Shown: one piece after another, positions 8,582 through 16,710 of the stretch | How the letters are laid out: every line of letters begins with the position of its first letter | How positions within the stretch are numbered: the stretch's first letter is position 1 | Assembly: GCA_000444245.1 (NCBI GenBank) | Contig: ATSW01012628.1 | Location: 1-20,210 of the forward strand | Length of the DNA: 20,210 nt | Source of the DNA: Botryllus schlosseri | Taxonomy: Eukaryota; Chordata; Ascidiacea; Stolidobranchia; Styelidae | Direction: 5' to 3' | Made by a program: the position numbers and the translations under genes | Notes under the pieces: generated by a model | What the model saw: the letters and a program-made list of their open reading frames with translations, nothing else | What the model was told of the DNA's origin: nothing | Databases searched by the model: none

Positions 8582-11500
8582 CTGAAATGAGGGTATTGGC
8601 ATTCGATTTTTTCAGCCTTCAATTATTATCAAATCAGTTACAGCGCTTAGAAATGTGTTTCAAGGAGAGTTTAAAGAAGAATATTCTGATGTTACGCCAT
8701 CCATAGGTGGTCAAAGTCGTCAGCGTTGCTACTCAAGTAAAAGAAGCGGAAGCAATGCCGTAAATTTCTTTTCAATTACAAGTCGAAAATGAAATAACTG
8801 AGAAGTACCAAGACCTTTGAAAAGTAGATTTTGGGTAACAGGTAATCAAAGGCTACACTAAAGATTGCAAGATGTATCTTTATGGGCGGAGATCATAAGC
8901 TGGATTATCGAAAAGGCAATTATCGCGTTCATCAGGATTTAACAACCCAAGATTTAAGATACCAGTTGATCTCGGCGCATAAAGCTGGTTTTAATCTCCT
9001 GATTTAATAAACCAGAGCAAACTATAAATAACTTAACTAGTTATCTATACACAAACTGTACACTGCGTAACATTCCTACATACAAATAATTCCGATAATG
9101 ACCGTGACGATTGTCTCCTAGGTAATAGCTTCACTAAACAATCACACAATCAACGAATTACGTACGCACCATTGTAGGTCGATATATGTCATATATCTAG
9201 CAATATTCTATAATCGTTTCTTCGCTGTACCGCACTGATAACACACTACTTTCATTTTACGATGACGATAATTCTACCTATTACAGTTACAGTATCTTCA
9301 TCTGTTTCACTCAACAAATTGACAGCTGACAATCAATAACACGTTTTTGCATTATGATGCAACACCACTTGATTGGAAACTCGGGACACCTCAAGTAATA
9401 ATGGCGAGTCACCTTATCCAACTTTGCGCGTCGCGATTAGCTATTTATCAGCAAACTTTAAGATCTCCGCCTAAAATGCGCCACGATTAGCAGTTTTTAA
9501 TCACATGATTAGCGTTCTCCTGGATCACCTAACTTTATAATCTCCGCCCCAAAATGAGTTGCTGGCACTACAAATCTTGAAATATATCTTTAGTCGCTGT
9601 GATGCAGAAGCATTTTACAAAGTTTTCACGACAACTTCACTAGTAAAAGTGATGGAAATATGCCCCAAAACTCTTTCTACTTTTCAAAACAAAGTACTTT
9701 TACCTAAAAACTGGTCAAGTAGATGTGGAAGTAGTCTAAAGTAGGCAAATCTACTCGAGAGTGATTTAAAAAGTAGAAGTACTTCGTTACTGACCAGTTA
9801 CCACCTCTTAAGCCTTCTACTCCGCTCGTGTCTGTAGGCGTTAGGTCAGTTAGAGAAAGAGGCATACTAGAGTATTATTTTACAGCAATACTTGTACTCC
9901 GGTAGTAGATTCCACTGCTTCTGGGCCCCCATGAATATTTCGACAGACGGCGGCTCCCAACAGATAAGGTGGACTGCTGGACTATGAAGGACCCCTAAGT
10001 GAAATTCATCACTCCAGCGACCAGAACTGTGGTTCTTCCAACGTGGGTGATATCACCCTCCAGTGGGCGATTTAAAGAAGGGGGAGACTGGGGGCGAAAA
10101 TGTTAGAACATCGAGAGAGAGATATTCAACTAACACAGCCTAAAAATACACGTGAAGTCGGCTTATTCTGCATATGACGCAAAAGTTAACCGCTTTTCCG
10201 AGCACAGTCTTGGAAAAATGACCTTTTTCAGTCAATTCACCAGCGATCAGAGTTAGGTGAATAGATTTCTCGTTTAAATGTCCTGTTGTTTGGACCCCCA
10301 AATATAGGGAGGGGGCAAAAATTTGAGTCGAAGAAGGTTGGGAACCACTGCTCCAGAACTATGGGGAATCTATCGTATACCAAGCCTTCTGTATGCTTTG
10401 TTGCGCCGATAGCAGACGTTATATATAAATGTAAGACCTTAATTCGCAAGTGGACGTTAAATAGGGTGTGAAAGCTACCAAGGTATCACGTTTAAGCATT
10501 TTGTAGAAACATTCTCAATTTACCTTCCTTGTAAATATACCTACCATAATATCATTACCTGTACAGCAATTAAATCTGGATGCAATATAGCAACAGAATT
10601 GTGTTGTACCACATATGCCATCTGTCCCGAATAATGTATTTTGTGCATATATATCACATGATGCCTCGAACAATTTTTATCGCATTGTTCGTATTCACGG
10701 CATCCTCTATGACACAAACAACACACGGACACTGACGTCAAGGAGCGCGTACTGCAGGATGTGACACAGCGCGTGACATTCAAAACAATCATCTTTCATC
10801 AACGACATGATGACAATCATTGACAATTGTTAAATTTTACCTTTTTACGGGGAAATCCAAACTTCTTCACTTCCGGAAAAGGTTTACAAAGCGAGTTATG
10901 CAGGACGTAAAAATCAGAGAATCTGCGGTAGACGTTCCATTCATCATCACCAAGACAAGTGTATATCTGCCATGAAAGCACAGAATCTTTACTAAAAAGC
11001 ATCCTGGATGACACACTCGTGCCACTATCTTGATATCATTTACTTGCTATAAGCTTAGCACCAACTACCAGCCAATGACCTTTAAATTTTGATAGGGAAG
11101 TGTGTCACTTCCCTACACTTCCCTAGTTCAATTGGCAGTCACAGTAAATCAACATCCCAGCTCCTTACAAAATCAAAGTACGCCTAATTAACCTAAATTC
11201 AGTAAGAAGACTTCATCAAACAACAGTTTCCATTGAGAAAACAGGTCAACAGAATATCTGCACAGAAAAAAACAGTCATACAAACACACTCTGTTTGCAA
11301 CAATCGAAAAATAAATATGTAAATACCAAATCAGCTGTTGACAAAGCACTTTCAGAAACAAACCGAGCAAGAGCTTATAACACAGGCATAGGTAGCTAAC
11401 TTTCAAATCCCACAATTGTCCGAAGTTAAATCCATGGCAGTTCATGCAGCTCAACTTAAATTTGATAACACCTTTTTCAGATACGAAATTCACATAGAAC

Positions 11501-14500
11501 ACGGCTAACAGAGGGCCATATACAATTATACAATATACAAATACTAGCATTATATTCTATCATACGGACAGTAGATTATGCATAGATCAGCTACCGTCCG
11601 GTATCCATCTTTTTAGCAGAGAAATTGCCACAACAGCTGATTGGTAAACCCACTGAATCAAAACCAAGTCAGTGGTATAGAAATAACCTTAATTCACAAT
11701 TATCCTGCAGGCTAATCCCCGGTTAATCAGGTGCACAATGGACAGACAAAATAATTGAATTTCTGAACATCTCTCAACACTAGTCACCACAGTCTTGGAA
11801 TGGCCATAAAAGAAATTTCAAAAATATGAGATTGCAAGCGAACTAGTGCCATAAATCGATAAAACTTCGCGACACCCATACCTGGTAGACGTGGTGCGAC
11901 TCGGGACCGGAACCTTGCAAGAAAGCCGACGGCACCCACACGTTAATGAGTGCTTTCGGTAGAGAAGGTAATGACGTCAGATTCAAAGATTGCTTGTCGA
12001 CTTCAATTGCTTTGATCACGTTGTCAGTAGGTAGCGGACCGCGCAAAGCAACCAGTTCGTCATGCATCTTGTGGATCAAAGCCAGAGCAGACAGGAATCT
12101 CGTATGCAACGACTCCGTGAACTCCATCAGTTCGCCATGCATTTCCGTTACGTCGATCAGCTTTTGTTCGTACACCTTTTCGTCTATTACCCCTGAATAA
12201 AATCATAAGATCACGACCCATTCACGTCACCATGCCAATTTTATTGCTCCAGTTGCGCAGTCATGTTAGTCCTACTATGATTACACAGTCGAGTGGTCGA
12301 TGTGTTAAATGCTAAAGCAAATTTACAGACACCTAATGCCCAGGCTAGTGATATTAATAAGTCACATAGCGATATCTTGTAGCTGCTCAAACTGTGCACT
12401 GAATATTATATAAGGGGTAAGCCGTTGTTGATTGGCTAGATTTGTCTATGAGAGATAGATGGAGACTTCATTTCCCCAGCCATACTAATATGAATCTATA
12501 AAATTTGTGGCACATAAACCATGAAACCCCTGGTGTTGAACTGAGTTAGTGGTTCTCAACCGGTGGTACATCATGTGAGGTGGTACGCACGGAATGCATT
12601 ACAAGCTTCCCAAATCGTTAACGTAATTTCTTTTAATGTAAGAAATGTCTTCATCAAACGCATAGTTGAATACTTTGTGTCAGTGTCAGTCGACTCAGTT
12701 CCAGCCCGCCTAGATCAACTTGTGGAGAAGAAACAATTGCGAGCATCACAATAAAGTTTGCCTTGTTCCCACCCATGTTAGTAATCCTATATACTTTCCG
12801 TTAATTTGTTGATATGCAGCAAAATCATAGAACCTGGAGGTGGCACGTGGTAAAAAATGGCCGAGAAACTAATTGTATAGCTTTTGAGTCCTGTATTTGT
12901 GTACAAAAAAAAGACAGACATAAACACAGTTACGGCTAGTATAGGTTTTCATGGCCTTGTGCATTCTCAAGTTTGTCGCTATTGTCAAAGTATATCTCAC
13001 ACTCGGAACACTCAATATTTTCGAGCACCTATCTTCTTCGTGCACGACGACAATTATTCACGCGAGGAATCTGCCAATTCACAATCAATTATTCATGAAG
13101 CACTCACCGGCACCACCTTCCTGCGCGGCAGAGGCTTCCGACGCGTCGTCTGACAATATCGGCTCGCCGGACACCTTTCCGTGCTGCAGAGCTTGCACGG
13201 CGCCGACGTATCGTTTGAGTTGACTCCTGAGAACTTCATTTTCTTGCAGCTGGCGTTTGTTATCAATGGTATTATTTTGCATGTATTCCTCCAGTTGAGA
13301 TTTCAATCGTTCGTTCTCGGCGTGTAGGTCTGCAGAACGGGCGCGTTCGGCGTCTAGTAAATCTTTTAGCGCGTTGCATTCTTCACCAAGCTCGTCTTTT
13401 CTCTGCAACAGCACGACCAACGCTTTTTTCAAGTCGTTATCCCCTTCGACGGCATAGTTCTGCTGTGGAGGGGACGATAATTTGGACGGCGATCGGTAAG
13501 GCGATTCGCGGGGACTTGACATCGATTTCTCGTCAGACGAACGTGATTCTTCGCTCGTCGTTAATTTCCCCAGTCGTAGGTCCACGTTCTGTAGGTTTGT
13601 CGCGCCAAGATCGACCGAACCGCCGCTAGCACCGTCAATCGATGACACTTCAGACCCACCGTCTAATCTCAATTCTAGCATGAAATTCGTGTCAGAAGCT
13701 CCAATCCCGAGGCTGTCTTCGTCTTCGTTCAAATCGATAGAGACGGCCGTGTCGTTTTCATTACTAGGCAACGAAGCGTTGGATAGATGGCTGTCATATG
13801 AATACCCGTATTTGACACCATTGCCACTATCTCTCGGACCATCGCGATACTCAAAAGACGTTCCAGCGTGCGGGATTTCTATCTCAGAAGACGCGGCACC
13901 GGCATATTCCGATAACTCAGATGGCCGATAAATGGAGTCCTGCGCTTCCGATGTTTCAGTAGCGGAGAAATTTCCGAGATGAGAGAAATCCTTGGTGGGT
14001 GACGAAAACGAGCTTGATTTCTCTTTTTTTTCAAATATTTCTGCGGGAAGCTGTTGACCGCTATGAGAGAACTGTATGATTTTAGTCTTCTTCGTTTTTT
14101 TCCTATCTTTTTTCTGGATTTTAAATCCAGAAGCCGGAGCACTAGAGGAAGTAGTTAGCGACGCTTCCGGAAATTCCTCCATCCCGACTTCCGCACCGAG
14201 AAATGGAATAGATATGACATGTCCTAGAATAGGGTTAGCACCACGTTCTGACTTTGCGCTTGAAATCTGCAAAGAGTTATTGAGCGCTGGATCGTCTATC
14301 TTAATGAGACATCACGCTTCGAAGACCGCCAGCAATTTGAGGCAGCAAACTAGACTTCTCTTTATCCATCAAAAAGGCATCAGACGTGTAATAGGCTCCA
14401 AGTGTGGCAACATCCCCTAAAATCATTTGAAAAGTTCTTTCGAGCGAATGCTCATTGAGCGCGCTACGCAGCCACGCTCTGCCTCTACCTACATCCGACG

Positions 14501-14816
14501 TTATGTGGTAGAGATTGGAAAATCGGTCCAATTCATGCTTACTTAGATGGCTTTTGACAATATGCCAAAACACAGGTTCGGGATGTTGTTGGTCAAGAAG
14601 TTGTAACCCAGTGACACTCTGTATCGTGTAGATGCTGCTTGGTACCTGCTTGCGTTTTAATCCGTGCGATAGAACTTCTTCGAACTGACGGCAAACGCAG
14701 GAAACGTTGCTATTCCGTTCGGTCATAATTTGACCGTTGGTGGAGTACTGCGTTTGGCATTCCCTGGTTGCATCCAACAGTCGATTTAGAAGAGTTGCGT
14801 TGAAAGATGCAGCCAT
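8381..14816 (-). CDS. SNX29: Sorting nexin 29 (RUN and PX domain protein), complete, five exons
   Basis: Exons in transcript order are 14816-14316, 14266-13108, 12192-11882, 10966-10841 and 8581-8381. They join with GT-AG introns and matching phases into 765 codons plus TAA-type stop, close to the about 813 residues of human SNX29. Domains: RUN at about 35-167 (hallmark GRGRAWLRSALNE at 110-122); an acidic, Ser/Pro-rich linker with a basic patch KKDRKKTKKTKIIQF at about 219; a coiled coil at about 443-531; a second conserved segment, YEQKLIDVTEMHGELMEF, at about 561; and a PX domain at about 634-748 with DDEWNVYRRF and VEERRKAFQGYL. Family role: RUN domains engage small GTPases and PX domains bind phosphoinositides, so a peripheral endosomal-membrane protein is expected. 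The start ATG at 14816 is chosen over an in-frame ATG at 14852 because it fits the length of known family N-termini. Human SNX29 is split into many more exons. Confidence 0.92.
8702..9809. mobile_element. hAT-type element (CAGAGGTGG family) in SNX29 intron 4
   Basis: The left end is CATAGGTGGTCAAAGTCGTC, continuing AGCGTTGCTACT. The right end in reverse is AAGAGGTGGTAACTGGTCAG, continuing TAACGAAGTACTTCTACTTTTT, the same family as 3087. The 8 bp outside the ends are ACGCCATC (8694-8701) and AAGCCTTC (9810-9817). They share 6 of 8 positions, as expected of a decayed hAT target duplication. A second inverted-repeat element sits inside. No transposase is seen. Confidence 0.6.
8884..9550. mobile_element. 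Nested MITE with GGGCGGAGAT inverted ends
   Basis: The left end is GGGCGGAGATCATAAGCTGG; the right end in reverse is GGGGCGGAGATTATAAAGTT. A second inward copy of the right terminus (CTTTAAGATCTCCGCC, about 9458-9473) lies about 76 bp before the outer one, so the right end is partly duplicated. The interior repeats CTAATCGTGGCGC-like motifs in inverted form and has no coding sequence. A target duplication is not evident, so the superfamily is left open. Confidence 0.55.
10027..10350. mobile_element. hAT-type MITE, same family as element A
   Basis: The left end is CTGTGGTTCTTCCAACGT; the right end in reverse is CAGTGGTTCCCAACCTTCTT, continuing CGACTCAAATTTTTGCCCCC. Flanking 8-mers are GACCAGAA (10019-10026) and CTCCAGAA (10351-10358), matching at 6 of 8 positions. 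This uninterrupted 324-bp copy shows what element A at 6872-8081 looked like before element B entered it. It lies in SNX29 intron 4. Confidence 0.7.
10841..10966 (-). CDS. SNX29: SNX29 exon 4: PX core with phosphoinositide-contact arginines
   Basis: Its 42 codons begin IYTCLGDDEWNVYRRF after a CATGGCAG acceptor. RRF is the PX motif whose arginine contacts the 3-phosphate of phosphoinositides in family members. The exon ends FGFPRKK, the family's proline-containing segment, at a GTAAAA donor. Confidence 0.88.
11093..11115. repeat. Perfect hairpin, 10-bp stem and 3-nt loop
   Basis: TAGGGAAGTG, loop TGT, then CACTTCCCTA. A further CACTTCCCT copy follows at 11117-11125. It lies in SNX29 intron 3 and has no known function; it may be the tip of a decayed small inverted-repeat element. 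Confidence 0.6.
11188..11550 (-). other. SNX29 intron 3 sequence with no recognised gene
   Basis: A T-rich open frame of 120 codons lies on the SNX29 strand here. It has no family motif, and its hydrophobic composition follows from base composition. I read it as intron, not a gene. Confidence 0.5.
11882..12192 (-). CDS. SNX29: SNX29 exon 3: second coil segment and start of PX
   Basis: The acceptor TTTATTCAG is in the right phase, giving GVIDEKVYEQKLIDVTEMHG. The exon continues with LVALRGPLP and ALINVWVPSAFL, then HHVYQ, where PX strands begin. The donor is GTATGG. Confidence 0.9.
12547..12871 (+). mobile_element. hAT-type remnant with decayed transposase C-terminus
   Basis: The left end TAGTGGTTCTCAACCGGTGG, continuing TACATCATGTGAGGTGGTACGC, fits Charlie-like hAT ends. 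The right end in reverse is TAGTTTCTCGGCCATTTTTT, continuing ACCACGTGCCACC. Between them, codons at about 12680-12754 read VPARLDQLVEKKQLRASQ and stop. They resemble the last residues of hAT transposases (pattern PR...L...KQ.q.SH-stop). The rest of the transposase is lost, and no target duplication is seen. It lies in SNX29 intron 2. Confidence 0.6.
13108..14266 (-). CDS. SNX29: SNX29 exon 2: disordered linker and coiled coil
   Basis: This 1159-bp exon follows a 49-bp intron (acceptor CTTTGCAG) and starts ISSAKSER. It carries the basic patch, serine-rich and acidic stretches, then the coiled coil with heptad-like LKKALVVLLQRKDELGEE and NEVLRSQLKRYVGAVQALQ. It ends in phase 1 at a strong GTGAGT donor. 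Confidence 0.9.
14267..14315 (-). other. SNX29: 49-bp mini-intron of SNX29
   Basis: It runs from GTGATG to CTTTGCAG, contains an in-frame TAA, and its removal keeps the frame between GGLRS and ISSAK. The length is near the lower limit for animal introns. It is the shortest intron of this gene. Confidence 0.75.
14316..14816 (-). CDS. SNX29: SNX29 exon 1: N-terminus and RUN domain
   Basis: It encodes 167 residues beginning MAASFNATLLNRLLDA. It includes VCRQFEEVLSHGLKR, EPVFWHIVKSHLSKHEL and GRGRAWLRSALNEHSLER, all close to vertebrate SNX29. It ends GGLRS in phase 0 at a GTGATG donor; reading on without splicing gives only VMSH and a stop. Confidence 0.9.
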
Positions 14817-15825
14817 GATGCCAGTGTTGACTCGGCACAAAAACAGTCTCAATAGAAGAAGTACGAACGGGGTGGCCTACATCATTTCATAGTATCTGCG
14901 CTAAAAGACAAATTGGTATAGTTTTTAATTTATCGGTCAACTATCAGAATCGGTGGGCATTCTGATTACTCAAATACATTTTCAGAAAGTGTTTCTGTGT
15001 CAACCCTACCCAAGTGGTTACACGTGATTGGCTGTGATTACCATGATTACCATTGGATGATCAGTCATAATTACTACAAATGATTTATGGTGGCTTGTGG
15101 CATATTACCAAATATTTCAACAAGGATGACTGTTGCCAATAATTTGTAGTGTTCTCACCATCTTATTTTTCAATTCCACAGGCTACTTTAAATACAATTT
15201 CACATATGAAGAAATCATAATTAACGTTTTGGAAACCTTTTGCACTCAATGAAAAAACGACAACTTTCCATCACAATGTTTAGGCCTACTTAACAAATTT
15301 CAAATGGGATTGTGTTGATTGAAACACTCCGTCTCGACTTCTACCATAAATTCCAAGTCCAAGGTAGGTTTACGGCCATGCGGCATGGTTAATATGGAAA
15401 ATTGTGTACATTTATAGAGAAAACTTGCGATGTAATAACCATTCTTTCAGAAATTTCAGTGCACCAGCAGTAACACACTCAGCATGCCAGTGGCATCCAT
15501 TGTAACTTCTAGGTCATATAAAAAATGAGAAATTCCACAGACTCAAAGCCACGGACCTAACTGTGGCGAACGCATAACATAACCCCCTACAAACCAAGGC
15601 AGGTTACAAAATACTTAGGGACAAACATGTCGCCAACAACAATCGATTAAATTTTTAAAAACTATCATGATATTGCACTGTGACAAGGAAAATAACAATG
15701 TCAGGTTTGTTTGAAAAATTTCTGATAATATTATATTATAGCAAATCCCAAAGTATCATAGATCACTTCGGTACCGCAATTGCGATGGTGCGCCCGTTCA
15801 GTGTTCATGTTCACGGGTAAACCTA
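14817..15825. promoter_or_regulatory. Upstream region of SNX29, presumed promoter
   Basis: About 1 kb of AT-rich sequence precedes the SNX29 start on the minus strand. I see no clear TATA box or CpG cluster. No ORF with known motifs and no transposon end was recognised. Assignment as promoter rests only on position. Confidence 0.3.
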
Positions 15826-16120
15826 AAAGGAGGGAACGCGGAAACAGCGGAAAACGCGGAACTCGCGGAAATGGCCCCTAAAACGCGGAAACTGCGGAAA
15901 AAGCGGGAAACCTCGATTCCTAAAGCGCTGAAAACAGAGGAAAACGCGGAACGCGGAACAGTCGGTCATTGACCTCTATAGAGCACAAAGTAGGCACTAA
16001 AACGAGGAAACAGCGGAAACGGCGGAACGAGGAAACAGCGGAAACGGCGGAACGCGGGACAGTCGGTCATCGACATTTGTAGATCTCATTGAAGGAACTC
16101 TAAAGTCTAAGCCGAGGAAC
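15826..16120 (+). repeat. GCGGAAA / GGAA-rich array
   Basis: About nineteen GGAA cores, most as GCGGAAA or GCGGAAC, occur on the plus strand in about 300 bp. They include a perfect 25-bp tandem duplication, at 16003-16027 and 16028-16052. AGTCGGTCATTGAC at about 15959 recurs as AGTCGGTCATCGAC at about 16061, so a composite unit of about 100 bp has also been duplicated. GGAA is the ETS-family core and AGCGGGAAAC resembles an E2F site. Whether any protein binds here is inference; it could be part of a transposon or satellite. Confidence 0.7.
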
Positions 16121-16390
16121 CTGCGGGACACCAATTTTAGAGTGAGGCGATTTAGGCCTCATAAGTAGCAGAGAACTGTCGTAATAGTTGAAAATTGAAA
16201 TTAATTGGTATCTGAGAGTCAGACAATCGTTCACTAACAATTATACACCTGGCCTCGCGGAACATACCTTGAAAACGCGGGAGCTGCGGGACACCCTAAT
16301 TTTCGAGTATAAGGCAGATTTAACCTCACAAACAACCGAAAACCGTCGTGATAGTTATAAATCGAACTTATGAAGTATCTGAGGGTTAAA
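16121..16390 (+). repeat. Diverged tandem repeat, period about 165 bp
   Basis: Two units align. CTGCGGGACACC lies at 16121 and at 16284, CAATTTT-GAGT and TAATTTTCGAGT follow, then GTCGTAATAGTT and GTCGTGATAGTT, then GTATCTGAGAGT (16208) and GTATCTGAGGGT (16375). The spacing is 163-167 bp throughout. It continues the GCGGAAA array, so both may belong to one repetitive element. Confidence 0.6.
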
Positions 16391-16649
16391 GGTCAACTGC
16401 ATCTTCATAGACAACTTTGCAGAATCATGTTCAGAATTTTTTTTCATACCGAAATTGCCCAATTTCCGTATTTCAAACTAATCGGAAATTGCCGTAATTT
16501 GTACCGAAAGTCCCAATATTGGTATGTTTACAGAAAAAGCGGAATGTTCATTGTGACGCGTCATGTAGTTGACATCTCTTCTGGCCGCTGCAGATGTATG
16601 CTATAGGGTTGGCGGTCTTGCAGTAGCAGGGCGCTTATTTTAGTTAGTT

Positions 16650-16710
16650 ATGGAGGAGGTTTCGCTTGTAATGGATTCACCAGGCGAGTCCGAGTACTCA
16701 GATGTCGAAT
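16650..16710 (+). CDS. Possible short first coding exon (hypothetical)
   Basis: An ATG with a good context (GTTATGG) opens MEEVSLVMDSPGESEYSDVE and meets a strong GTAAGT donor at 16711, leaving 1 nt of a split codon. The acidic, Ser-rich start looks like a natural N-terminus. No second exon is established. A nearby frame at 16745-16855 (MLKRGHVSSV..., including VELLAAPKTRGRL) looks protein-like but cannot be joined with confidence. The product is not recognised. It could also be the start of a transposon gene, as repeats lie just upstream. Confidence 0.3.

Noticed and set aside
3087-9809. CAGAGGTGG-type ends in opposite orientation at 3087 and 9809, suggesting one 6.7-kb hAT element
   Set aside because: The interval holds ZP exons and the last SNX29 exon, and a closer partner end with a matching 8-bp flank exists at 8702. 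These are separate copies.
11188-11550. 120-codon hydrophobic frame resembling a membrane protein
   Set aside because: It is T-rich intron sequence; hydrophobicity follows from composition and no transmembrane family pattern is seen.
13879-14142. Antisense and alternative frames across SNX29 exon 2
   Set aside because: They are shadows of the real coding frame, which carries conserved family motifs.
14817-14852. Upstream in-frame ATG for SNX29 at 14852
   Set aside because: It adds 12 residues with no likeness to family N-termini; the ATG at 14816 gives the expected spacing to LLNRLLDA. It is not fully excluded.
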